A stretch of 64,000 nt of DNA, taken from positions 72,347 to 136,346 of the forward strand of contig NZ_JAWZSQ010000014.1 in the NCBI RefSeq assembly GCF_034096925.1, in the 5' to 3' direction. The DNA is from Patulibacter defluvii (lineage in GTDB: Bacteria > Actinomycetota > Thermoleophilia > Solirubrobacterales > Solirubrobacteraceae). Numbering within the stretch: the stretch's first letter is position 1; each line of letters starts with the position of its first letter. The notes beneath the pieces were generated by a model, which was given only the letters and a program-made list of their open reading frames with translations, made no database searches and was not told where the DNA came from. This document shows positions 1-7,276 of the stretch, piece by piece. A program made the translations under genes and the position numbers.

Positions 1-698
1 CGCTCGACGTGGGCCAGGAACTCGTGGCCCAGGCCCTTGCCCTCGCTGGCGCCCTCGATCAGGCCGGGGATGTCGGCCACCACCAGCTGCCGCTCCTCGC
101 CCTGGATCGTGCCGAGGACCGGCTCGAGGGTGGTGAAGGGGTAGTCGGCGACCTTCGGCGCGGCGCGGGTGATCCGCGACAGCAGCGACGACTTGCCCGC
201 GTTCGGCAGCCCGATCAGGCCGACGTCGGCCAGCAGCTTCAGCCGCAGCTCGATCCACCCCTCCTCCCCCTCCAGGCCGTGCTCGCGGAAGCGCGGGCTC
301 TGGCGGGTCGGGGTGGCGAAGCGGGCGTTGCCGCGGCCGCCGGAGCCGCCGCGGGCGATCCGGACCCGCTGGCCGGGGACGATCAGGTCGTGGAGCGCGC
401 CGTCGAGGCCGGTCACCTGGGTGCCCGGCGGGACCTTGATCACCAGGTCCTCGCCGTCGTGGCCCTTGCGCAACGCGCCCTCGCCGTGGCGGCCGCGGGG
501 GGCCTTGAAGTGGACCCGGCGGCTGAACGACTGCAGGTCGCGCAGCGAGTCGTCGCAGACCACCTCGACGTTGGCGCCGCGGCCGCCGTCGCCGCCGTCC
601 GGCCCGCCCTTCGGCACGTGCGCCTCGCGGCGGAACGACATGCAGCCGTCGCCGCCGTGGCCACCCTGGACGAAGATCCGCGCGCTGTCGGAGAGCAC
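1..698 (-). CDS. obg: GTPase Obg (CgtA), 5' part only
   Basis: Ribosome-associated GTPase acting in 50S subunit maturation and stress control. The gene runs off the left edge, leaving the first 232 codons. Residues 1-158 form the glycine-rich Obg fold (GGHGGDG near 12-18, GGPDGGDGGRG at 31-41). The G domain follows with P-loop GLPNAGKSS at 163-171, switch-I threonines 189-190 and G3 motif DIPG at 209-212. The GTG start is chosen because the next codons (MLSDSARIFVQGG) match the usual Obg N-terminus, with nothing family-like upstream; no clear ribosome binding site is seen. In most bacteria obg directly follows rplU-rpmA; here those genes lie 3.7 kb away with opposite-strand genes between. Confidence 0.97.
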   Translation of the reverse strand, partial: MLSDSARIFVQGGHGGDGCMSFRREAHVPKGGPDGGDGGRGANVEVVCDDSLRDLQSFSRRVHFKAPRGRHGEGALRKGHDGEDLVIKVPPGTQVTGLDGALHDLIVPGQRVRIARGGSGGRGNARFATPTRQSPRFREHGLEGEEGWIELRLKLLADVGLIGLPNAGKSSLLSRITRAAPKVADYPFTTLEPVLGTIQGEERQLVVADIPGLIEGASEGKGLGHEFLAHVE

Positions 699-773
699 CC
701 GTTGATGGTCGCAGGCGCGCCCCCGCCTCGCGTGGCGGGCGTCCGCGCGGAAGCCCCCGCCCGCCCGCCGACC

Positions 774-843
774 ACCAACCAGCCGACCTACCAACCAGCC
801 GGCCCAGTCCGCCACCCCTCCGCCAGTCCGCCACCCCTCCGCC
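774..843. repeat. short tandem repeats upstream of obg
   Basis: Two kinds of short direct repeat lie in the 245-base gap between obg and the DUF559 gene. A 12-base unit ACCAACCAGCCG occurs at 774-785 and 790-801. A 19-base unit beginning AGTCCGCCACCCC occurs at 806-824 and 825-843 with no mismatch. I see no gene in 699-943; the rest is GC-rich sequence with the 15-base repeat described separately. Confidence 0.7.
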
Positions 844-856
844 GCTCCAGGGGTTT

Positions 857-871
857 GGCGCGTGGTGCCGG
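857..871 (+). repeat. 15-bp repeat GGCGCGTGGTGCCGG, copy 1
   Basis: Exact copy of GGCGCGTGGTGCCGG, 61 bases before a second direct copy at 918-932. A third, inverted copy lies at 1918-1932. Together they bracket the AbiEi/DUF559 gene. Confidence 0.75.
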
Positions 872-917
872 TTGGACGAGCCGGGCGTGCCACACCCCGT
901 CGCGCGTCCGGGGGTGG

Positions 918-932
918 GGCGCGTGGTGCCGG
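918..932 (+). repeat. 15-bp repeat, copy 2 (left boundary of DUF559 gene)
   Basis: Exact GGCGCGTGGTGCCGG ending 11 bases before the stop codon of the DUF559 gene (944). It forms an inverted pair with 1918-1932, exactly 1000 bases away, and the outer flanks are also similar (GGGTGG versus AGGTGC). Confidence 0.8.
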
Positions 933-943
933 CGGCCGCCGGA

Positions 944-1927
944 TCACCCGCCGGCGGCACCGGAGCGCCGCTCCCCGCCCGCGACGGCGAGGACGGTCGC
1001 GAGCACGGCGACCACCGTCTCGGGATGGTCGTGCAGGTCCTCCCACACGATCGGCACGACGCGGTACCCGGCGGCCTGCAGGCGCGCGAGCTTGCGCCGG
1101 TCGCGGCGGAAGGCGAAGCGGTCGCCGTGGAACGCGTAGCCGTCGAACTCGGCAACGACGCGCTGATCGCGCCAGACGACGTCGACCTCGAAGCCGGCGA
1201 CGGTCGCGTTCGTCGCCGCCCGCGGCAGGCCGCTGCGCCGCAGCAGCTCGACCAGCAACCGCTCGGCGACCGAGCGATCGAATGCCGGACCGACGCACAG
1301 CACGCAGCCCAGCGTCCGCAGCCCCGGATGGCCGGGCGAGCGTGCCATCAGGCTCCGTGCCTCTCCCTCCGAGGTCAACCCGGCCCGGATCGCCTCGGCC
1401 AACGCCCGCTCGCTGAACGCAGCCGTCGTGCTGGCCGCCAGGTCGAGGACGGTGCGGGCCGCCGACGTCACCGGGATCGGCCCGATCCACCGCAGGTCGC
1501 GGGGATCGAGCGACCCGACGCGGTGCCGGCGGACGCCGGGCCGGACCCCCGGATTGCGCCCGATGACGGTCACGTCGACCTGCTCGTCGGCGCGCTCGCG
1601 GGTGCCGGCGGGGAGGATCGACCACAGTCGAGCCGCGGTCCCGTGGCTGACCAGGGCGTCGGGCGACACCGCGAGCACCGCCGCCATCGCCGTGCCCTCG
1701 GAGGACACGAGCCGGTGGCCGACCGCGTAGACGCCCCGGTGCAGCCGATGGAGCCGCCCGACGCGGGTACGGTGCTCGATGCCGGCCCGCGTGATGCCGC
1801 AGGCGAGCAGCTGCGGACGGCCGATCACGCCGTGCTGCTGCTCGGCGTACCACGCGACGCCCCGGTCGCCGGTCGCCGCGGCCGGCCGGCGCTCGTCGTC
1901 GACCCCCGCCCGGACGACCGGCACCAC
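944..1927 (-). CDS. AbiEi-type winged-helix plus DUF559 endonuclease-like protein
   Basis: The N-terminal part (AEQQHGVIGRPQLLACGI followed by RLHRLHRGVYAVG) is the AbiEi_4-like winged-helix domain found in actinobacterial proteins annotated as type IV toxin-antitoxin antitoxins. The C-terminal ~100 residues contain FEVDVVWRDQRVVAEFDGYAFHG, typical of DUF559, a Vsr/PD-(D/E)XK-like nuclease fold; the D...E pair in VDVVW / VAEFDG would be metal ligands. No partner toxin gene is adjacent. The frame stays open upstream to 2086, but that stretch encodes only Arg/Pro-rich sequence over repeats. I place the start at the GTG at 1927, inside the 15-bp inverted repeat; this start is uncertain. Its role, whether defence, selfish element or repair-like nuclease, is not known. 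Confidence 0.8.
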   Translation of the reverse strand: MVPVVRAGVDDERRPAAATGDRGVAWYAEQQHGVIGRPQLLACGITRAGIEHRTRVGRLHRLHRGVYAVGHRLVSSEGTAMAAVLAVSPDALVSHGTAARLWSILPAGTRERADEQVDVTVIGRNPGVRPGVRRHRVGSLDPRDLRWIGPIPVTSAARTVLDLAASTTAAFSERALAEAIRAGLTSEGEARSLMARSPGHPGLRTLGCVLCVGPAFDRSVAERLLVELLRRSGLPRAATNATVAGFEVDVVWRDQRVVAEFDGYAFHGDRFAFRRDRRKLARLQAAGYRVVPIVWEDLHDHPETVVAVLATVLAVAGGERRSGAAGG

Positions 1928-1932
1928 GCGCC
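1918..1932 (-). repeat. 15-bp repeat, inverted copy (right boundary of DUF559 gene)
   Basis: The reverse complement of GGCGCGTGGTGCCGG, perfect over 15 bases. It overlaps the proposed start region of the DUF559 gene, so that gene is framed by inverted repeats at both ends. Confidence 0.8.
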
Positions 1933-2025
1933 GCACCTCGCTGCCCACGCGGGGCGTGGCGTCCTCGGCTCGTCTGGCGGGGCGGGTGCGCCACACCCGG
2001 CGCGCGGCGGGCCGCCGTGGCGTCT

Positions 2026-2071
2026 GGGGCTGGCTGGCGCGGGGCGACGTCCGGGGCTGGCCGGCGCGGGG
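2026..2071. repeat. 19-bp imperfect direct repeat
   Basis: GGGGCTGGCTGGCGCGGGG at 2026-2044 recurs at 2053-2071 with one mismatch. It belongs to the low-complexity stretch 1933-2217 between the DUF559 gene and the SDR gene, where I see no further gene. Confidence 0.65.
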
Positions 2072-2217
2072 GGTCGGTCGGAGCATGGCGGCAGGATGAC
2101 CGCCGTTCGCGGCCGCGCTCGGACCGCGGCCGAACCGGCATCGGTCCGGCGCGAAGTCGTCGCAGGACGTCCCACCGCCGTCACGACCGCCGCCGGTCGG
2201 GCTGGGAGACTCGCGCC

Positions 2218-2913
2218 ATGGCCGACGACCAGCGGGTCCTCTTCATCACCGGCGCGTCCTCGGGGATCGGGGCCGCCACCGCCAGCGCCGCCCTCGACGC
2301 CGGCTGGCGGGTGGCGCTCTGCGCTCGCTCGCCGGCCAAGCTCGAGCACCTGGCCCAGGAGCTCGGCGCCGGCGACCGGGTCCTGACCGCCCCCGCCGAC
2401 GTCACCGTCTGGGAGGAGCTGGAGGCGGCCGTCGCGCACGTCTCGGCGCGCTTCGGGCGGATCGACGCCGTCTTCGCCAACGCCGGCTTCGGGGCCAAGC
2501 GCGGGTTCCTGGAGGAGACGCCCGAGCAGTGGCGCTCGATGGTCCTGACCAACGTCTACGGGGCCGCGCTGACGATCCGGGCGACGATGCCGACGATCGT
2601 CGCCGCCCGCGGCCACGTGCTGCTGACCGGCTCGGTCGCCGGCCGCCGGGCGCTGCCGGGCAGCCTCTACTCGGCGACCAAGTTCGCCGTCGGGGCGATG
2701 GCCGAGTCGCTGCGCCAGGAGCTGAACGGCAGCGGCGCCCGCGTGACCCTGATCGCTCCCGGGATGGTCGACACCTCGTTCTTCGACAGCGCCCCGGAGA
2801 TCGAGGCGCTGCGGCCCGAGGACGTCGCCGGGGCCGTGCTCTGGGCGCTCGGCCAGCCGCCCCACGTCGACGTCAACGAGATCCTGCTGCGCCCGACGGC
2901 GCAGGACGGCTAG
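2218..2913 (+). CDS. short-chain dehydrogenase/reductase
   Basis: Classical SDR oxidoreductase of 231 aa using NAD(P). The cofactor motif TGASSGIG is at residues 11-18, NAG at 88-90, and the catalytic Ser139, Tyr151 and Lys155 lie in GSVAGRRALPGSLYSATK. The ATG at 2218 is preceded by GGGAG at proper spacing and starts directly with the Rossmann strand; the frame is open further upstream but only over repeats. The substrate cannot be told. The stop codon shares a CTAG tetranucleotide with the stop of the convergent gene at 2910. Confidence 0.92.
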   Translation: MADDQRVLFITGASSGIGAATASAALDAGWRVALCARSPAKLEHLAQELGAGDRVLTAPADVTVWEELEAAVAHVSARFGRIDAVFANAGFGAKRGFLEETPEQWRSMVLTNVYGAALTIRATMPTIVAARGHVLLTGSVAGRRALPGSLYSATKFAVGAMAESLRQELNGSGARVTLIAPGMVDTSFFDSAPEIEALRPEDVAGAVLWALGQPPHVDVNEILLRPTAQDG

Positions 2914-3302
2914 GCCCCGTTCGCCGCCTGCATCCCGCGGCTGGCGACCAGGCAGAGCGCGGCGGCGCTGCCGGCGACGACGCTGGTGCCCGCGACGCCG
3001 GCCCGCGGCAACGAGCGGGCGGCGGCGAGCGTCGCCGTCAGGTCGACGATGTCGGCGAAGGCGCTGGTGCGGGCCCAGCGGTAGCCGCGGTCGGGATCGC
3101 CGGCGGTGTGGATCTGGGCCATCCCGATCAGCGCGTCGCGGATCCCGAGGCCGCGGAGGGCGACCTGGGCGGCCGGCGTCGTGCCCGCCTCGCCCAGCCA
3201 CGGTCGGGCGGCGCGGTCGGGCACGGCCAGCAGCGCCACCCCGACGGCGATCCGGCCGGCGCCGATCAGGCGCGAGAGGTTGGCGGGCGTCAGCGCGGGC
3301 AT
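2910..3302 (-). CDS. small membrane protein, DUF4267-like
   Basis: A protein of 130 aa with about four hydrophobic segments (around residues 10-27, 47-63, 80-95 and 105-122). The pattern GRIAVGVALLAVPDRAARPW followed by RGLGIRDALIG resembles small DUF4267-type integral membrane proteins, but I assign this only loosely. It converges on the SDR gene and the two stop codons overlap by three bases within CTAG. The function is unknown. Confidence 0.75.
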   Translation of the reverse strand: MPALTPANLSRLIGAGRIAVGVALLAVPDRAARPWLGEAGTTPAAQVALRGLGIRDALIGMAQIHTAGDPDRGYRWARTSAFADIVDLTATLAAARSLPRAGVAGTSVVAGSAAALCLVASRGMQAANGA

Positions 3303-3363
3303 GCGCGCACCCTACGCGGCCGCGGAACGGCCCGCGCGTTCCCGCTACCGTTCGCGGAGGCCG

Positions 3364-4314
3364 ATGACCGCGACGTGGTTCCTCCCCGACCTCTGGCAGG
3401 ACTACGTCCAGGAGCCCGGGCGACAGGGCATCTTCCTGGTGCTGGCGGCGTTCCTCGGGTCGTTCGTCTTCATCCGCACCAGCGCGCGGATGGCCCGTAG
3501 CGAGCGGTTCCCCTGGTGGCCGGGCAGCGTGGTCACCGACAGCGGCGTCCACCTGCACCACCTGGTCTGGGGGATCGTGCTGATGATGGCCGGCGGCACG
3601 CTCGGCTTCGCCCTCAACGGCCAGCCGCCCTGGTTCGAGGTCAGCGCGGTGCTGTTCGGGATCGGCGTCGGGCTGACCTTCGACGAGTTCGCGCTCTGGG
3701 TCTACCTGCGCGACGTCTACTGGGCGCGCGAGGGCCGGACCTCGATCGACGCGGTCGCCGTCACCGCCGCCTTCATGGGCCTGGTCTTCCTCGGCGTCAA
3801 CCCGTTGCAGTTCAGCGGCGACGACGTCACCAGCACCCTCTACTCGGCCGGCTACTCGCTGCTGGTGCTGACGATCAGCGGCATCTGCTTCGCCAAGTCG
3901 CGGTTCCTGCACGGCTTCGCGTCGTTCGTGCTGCCGCCGGTCGGGCTCTGGGCGGTCGTCCGCCTGGGGAAGCCGACCTCGCCCTGGGCCCGCTGGCGCT
4001 ACGGCGACCGCGATCCGCGACGGCAGCAGCAGTCGCTCGAGCGCTTCGGCCCCCACCGCCGCACCGCCCGGATCGTCGAGTGGCTGCGCCAGGCGGTCGG
4101 CGGCGTCGCCCACCCGGGCCACGAGCCGGACGCGCTGCTCCAGCGCGAGGCCGACCTCTCCCGCGCCCGCGAGCGCGAGGCCGCCGCCTACCGCCGCGCC
4201 GCCGACGCCGTGCGGGCCCGGGCGGACGCCGAGGAGCAGTACCGCGCCGCCCTCGACGACCAGCACGGCGAGCCGGCCGACCCGCAGCTGCCGGCCTCCG
4301 GCGACCGCGGCTGA
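3364..4314 (+). CDS. multi-pass integral membrane protein
   Basis: A protein of 316 aa. The first 210 residues hold five or six transmembrane segments and a His/Asp-containing stretch (DSGVHLHHLVWG, then FDEFALWVYLRDVYW). The last ~100 residues are soluble, rich in Arg, Ala and Glu, and likely helical or coiled coil (QREADLSRARERE). The start is the ATG at 3364, with GCGGAGG three bases upstream; an open extension to 3106 lies over the opposite gene and is rejected. I do not recognise the family by function; similar unnamed proteins occur in high-GC actinobacteria. Confidence 0.85.
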   Translation: MTATWFLPDLWQDYVQEPGRQGIFLVLAAFLGSFVFIRTSARMARSERFPWWPGSVVTDSGVHLHHLVWGIVLMMAGGTLGFALNGQPPWFEVSAVLFGIGVGLTFDEFALWVYLRDVYWAREGRTSIDAVAVTAAFMGLVFLGVNPLQFSGDDVTSTLYSAGYSLLVLTISGICFAKSRFLHGFASFVLPPVGLWAVVRLGKPTSPWARWRYGDRDPRRQQQSLERFGPHRRTARIVEWLRQAVGGVAHPGHEPDALLQREADLSRAREREAAAYRRAADAVRARADAEEQYRAALDDQHGEPADPQLPASGDRG

Positions 4315-4348
4315 CCCACCGCGCCCGGCCGCGCCGGCCCCGCAACGA

Positions 4349-4374
4349 CGACGGCCCGCCGAAGCGGGCCGTCG
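4349..4374. terminator. bidirectional hairpin terminator
   Basis: A perfect 11-bp stem CGACGGCCCGC / GCGGGCCGTCG with a CGAA tetraloop sits between the convergent stop codons at 4314 and 4398. There is no T-tract, as is common in high-GC actinobacteria. Confidence 0.8.
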
Positions 4375-4397
4375 AGACTGCAGATGCGGTGCGGGCG

Positions 4398-4676
4398 TCA
4401 GTCGGCGGCGACGGCCGGCTGCTCCGCCGGCTCCTCGACCGAGACGACGCGGCCGCGCCAGCCGCGGTTGAACGCGACGATGCCGGCGCTCTTGGCGAAC
4501 AGCGTGTCGTCCTTGCCGATGCCGACGCCCTTGCCCGGCTTGAAGACCGTGCCGCGCTGGCGGACGATGATCTCGCCGCCGGTGACGACCTGGCCGGCGA
4601 ACACCTTCACGCCCAGGCGCTGGGCGTTGGAGTCGCGGCCGTTGCGGGAGGAGCCGAGGCCCTTCTTGTGTGCCAT
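4398..4676 (-). CDS. rpmA: 50S ribosomal protein L27
   Basis: Ribosomal protein of the 50S peptidyl-transferase region. The 92 aa begin MAHKKGLGSSRNGRDS and include IIVRQRGTVFKPG and GKDDTLFAK, all diagnostic for L27. The N-terminal tail that reaches into the catalytic centre is present, without the cleavable extension seen in Firmicutes. The C-terminal ~15 residues (EEPAEQPAVAAD) are an acidic tail slightly longer than usual. It lies 23 bases downstream of rplU on the same strand and is surely cotranscribed. A hairpin terminator follows. Confidence 0.98.
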   Translation of the reverse strand: MAHKKGLGSSRNGRDSNAQRLGVKVFAGQVVTGGEIIVRQRGTVFKPGKGVGIGKDDTLFAKSAGIVAFNRGWRGRVVSVEEPAEQPAVAAD

Positions 4677-4699
4677 GAGTCAGTTCTCCGGACGGTCGG

Positions 4700-5005
4700 T
4701 CAGGCCGAGATCGAGTCGATGCGGATCCGGGTCAGCGGCTGCCGGTGACCGGTGGTCCGCTTGTAGCCGCGCTTCGGCTTGAACTTGAAGATGCGGATCT
4801 TCGGGCCCTTGACGTGCTCGACGACGGTCGCGCCGACCTTGGCCGACTTGAGCGCATCGGCCCCGATCGCGACGCTGTCGCCCTTCACCAGCACGGGCTC
4901 GAGATCGACCGAGCCACCAGCCTCGACGTCGAGCTTCTCGACCAGGAGCTCCTGGCCCTGCTCGACGCGGTACTGCTTGCCACCGGTCTTGACGATTGCG
5001 TACAT
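4700..5005 (-). CDS. rplU: 50S ribosomal protein L21
   Basis: Large-subunit ribosomal protein that binds 23S rRNA. The 101 aa match the usual length; MYAIVKTGGKQYRVEQGQ at the N-terminus and KRGYKRTTGHRQPLT near the C-terminus are signatures. The ATG at 5005 is the only sensible start. It lies between rng, ending at 5017 only 11 bases upstream, and rpmA, so rng-rplU-rpmA forms one transcription unit. Confidence 0.98.
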   Translation of the reverse strand: MYAIVKTGGKQYRVEQGQELLVEKLDVEAGGSVDLEPVLVKGDSVAIGADALKSAKVGATVVEHVKGPKIRIFKFKPKRGYKRTTGHRQPLTRIRIDSISA

Positions 5006-5016
5006 GCGGATGCGAC

Positions 5017-7269
5017 TCACTCGGACGAGATGGTCTCTGCGGTCTCGTCGGCGGAGGGCGCGGACGCGCGCTTCGCCCGGGACGCAGCAGAGCGGCGCCC
5101 ACCTCGGGTGCGGCGCCGGACAGCGGAGGATACGCCATCGGCGCCCTCCTTGCCCTCCCGGCCGCCCTCCGGGGCCTCGTCGGCCGCGGCCGGGGCCTCC
5201 GCCCCGGGCTCGGCGTCGGTCGCGCCGTCGGCCTCGGCGGCCCCGGCGTCGGCCTCCGCGACCGCACCGTCGGCCTCCGCGACCACCGGATCCGGCGCCG
5301 TGCCCGACGGCTCGTCGGCGGTCAGCTCGCCCTCGGAGCCGGAACCGGAGCCGTTCGCCCCGGCCTCGGCCGCCGCGCCCTCGGCGCCGCCCTCGCCCGA
5401 CCCGCCGCGACCGCGACCGCGGCCGCCGCGACGCCGCCGGCGCCCGCTCCGCTCGCCGCCGCCCCCGGCGCCGTCGGCCTTCGGGTCCTCGACCGGCCCG
5501 ACCAGCACCGCGTTGGCCGACGTCCGGCCCGCGCGCTCGATCCGGACCAGCTTCTTCTCGCCGACGAAGCGCCCGCCGCCCATCACCGAGACGACGTAGC
5601 CGCCGACCTTGGCGACCGCGTCGTCGACGTTGTACATGTGCGGCTCGACGATCTGGACCAGGACCTCCTCGCCCTCCTGGAACGGGATCGCCCGCTCCTG
5701 GACGTCCTCGATCGAGCCCTCCATCACGATCTCGAACTCGTCCAGCGGCAGCCGGTCCGAGCCCTCGAAGACGAAGTAGCGGCCGGTCGCCTGCTCGAGC
5801 GCGTGCAGCACCCGCGCGCCCTGGCCGGTGAACTCGGTGACGACGTCCGGGTGCATCCGGACCAGGAACGCTGCGGCCCGCTTCGGCGCCCGCGAGGCGT
5901 GCTCGCGCAGCTCGCGCTCGAACTCGATCGCCAGCGTCTCCTCGCTCTTGATCACGCCGTCGCCGTCGCAGGTCGGGCAGGCGCGGGTGATCACCTCGCG
6001 CGCGCCCTCGGTGACGTTCTGGCGCGTCATCTCGACCAGGCCGAGCTTCGAGATCTCGGCGGTGAAGGTCTTCGTCCGGTCCTCGGCCAGCTTGGCCCGC
6101 AGGACCTTCAGCACCTCGCGCTGGTTGCGCGCCTTCGCCATGTCGATGAAGTCGATGACGATGATGCCGCCGATGTCGCGCAGCCGCAGCTGGTTGACGA
6201 CCTCCTCGGCCGCCTCCAGGTTGGTGCGCGTGATCGTGTCCTCCAGCCGGGCCTGCTTGCCCTTGCCGGTGAACGAGCCGGAGTTGACGTCGATGACCGT
6301 CAGCGCCTCGGCGTAGTCGATCATCAGGTAGCCGCCCGAGGGCAGGTCGACGCGGCGGCTGATCAGCCCGTCGATCACCGGCTCGACGTCGAACGACTCG
6401 AACAGCGGGTCGGACTCCTCCCACAGCTCGACCTTGTCGACCAGCTCGGGGGCGGTGCGGGTGAAGAACGACCGCAGCCGCTGGACCTGGCCCGGGTCGT
6501 CGACGATCGCGCGCTCGAACTCGGCGCTGAAGATGTCGCGGACGACGCGGACCGAGAGGTCGGCCTCCTGGAAGACCATGCACGGCCCGGCCAGGTCGAC
6601 CGCCCGCTGCTCCAGCACCTCGTGGAGCTTGAAGAGGTAGGGCAGCTCGCGCTCGAAGTCCTCGCGGACGGCGCCGCGGGCGGCCGTGCGCACGATCGCG
6701 CCGCCGCCGTTCAGCTCCAGCCCCTTGACCTCCTTGCGGAGCCGGTTGCGCTCGGCGTCGTCGACCTTCTTCGAGACGCCGACGCCCTCGCCCTTGGGGG
6801 CGTAGACCAGGTAGCGGCCGGCGATGGTCAGGTCCATCGTCAGGCGCGCGCCCTTGGTCTTCAGGGGGTCCTTCGTGACCTGCACGACCAGCTCGTCGCC
6901 GGGCTTGATCAGGTCGGTGATCTTCGGGTGGTTGTCGCCGCCGTGGCCGCGGCGGGCGACCTTGACGCCCGGCAGCCGGATCTCGTCGACGTGGAGGAAG
7001 CCGTTCTTCTCCAGGCCGATGTCGACGAACGCCGCCTCGAGGCCGGGCAGCACGTTGTCGACCCGCCCCTTGTAGACGTTGCCGACGATCGAGCGGTTGG
7101 AACGGCGCTCGAAGTAGAGCTCGGCGACGCGGTAGCCCGAGTCGCTCTTCTTGGCGCGGCCGCCACGGCGACGTCCGCCGCCCTGCCCTCCGCCTGCTCC
7201 TTCGGTGGACTCCAGGAGCGCGACGCGGGTCTCACCGCGGTCCACGCTCACCAGGACCTGTTTCTTCAC
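5017..7269 (-). CDS. rng: ribonuclease E/G family endoribonuclease
   Basis: Endoribonuclease for rRNA maturation and mRNA decay; 750 aa. An S1-type RNA-binding domain covers about residues 58-145 (NVYKGRVDNVLPGLEAAFVD). The catalytic DNase-I-like subdomain follows, with Mg-binding Asp327 in VIDVNSG and Asp373 in IDFIDM. Zn-link cysteines are in CPTCDGDG at 431-438. The C-terminal ~200 residues are Ala/Glu/Gly/Arg-rich and probably disordered, with an Arg-Gly stretch (RSGRRRRRGGRGRGRGG) suited to RNA binding, as in actinobacterial RNase E. The start is GTG at 7269 with GAGG upstream. It follows rodA by seven bases and leads into rplU. Confidence 0.95.
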   Translation of the reverse strand: MKKQVLVSVDRGETRVALLESTEGAGGGQGGGRRRGGRAKKSDSGYRVAELYFERRSNRSIVGNVYKGRVDNVLPGLEAAFVDIGLEKNGFLHVDEIRLPGVKVARRGHGGDNHPKITDLIKPGDELVVQVTKDPLKTKGARLTMDLTIAGRYLVYAPKGEGVGVSKKVDDAERNRLRKEVKGLELNGGGAIVRTAARGAVREDFERELPYLFKLHEVLEQRAVDLAGPCMVFQEADLSVRVVRDIFSAEFERAIVDDPGQVQRLRSFFTRTAPELVDKVELWEESDPLFESFDVEPVIDGLISRRVDLPSGGYLMIDYAEALTVIDVNSGSFTGKGKQARLEDTITRTNLEAAEEVVNQLRLRDIGGIIVIDFIDMAKARNQREVLKVLRAKLAEDRTKTFTAEISKLGLVEMTRQNVTEGAREVITRACPTCDGDGVIKSEETLAIEFERELREHASRAPKRAAAFLVRMHPDVVTEFTGQGARVLHALEQATGRYFVFEGSDRLPLDEFEIVMEGSIEDVQERAIPFQEGEEVLVQIVEPHMYNVDDAVAKVGGYVVSVMGGGRFVGEKKLVRIERAGRTSANAVLVGPVEDPKADGAGGGGERSGRRRRRGGRGRGRGGSGEGGAEGAAAEAGANGSGSGSEGELTADEPSGTAPDPVVAEADGAVAEADAGAAEADGATDAEPGAEAPAAADEAPEGGREGKEGADGVSSAVRRRTRGGRRSAASRAKRASAPSADETAETISSE

Positions 7270-7276
7270 GAGTACC

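Noticed and set aside
944..2086. The longer form of the DUF559 protein starting at 2086
   Set aside because: The extra ~53 residues are Arg/Pro-rich, lie on direct repeats and precede the normal start of the winged-helix domain.
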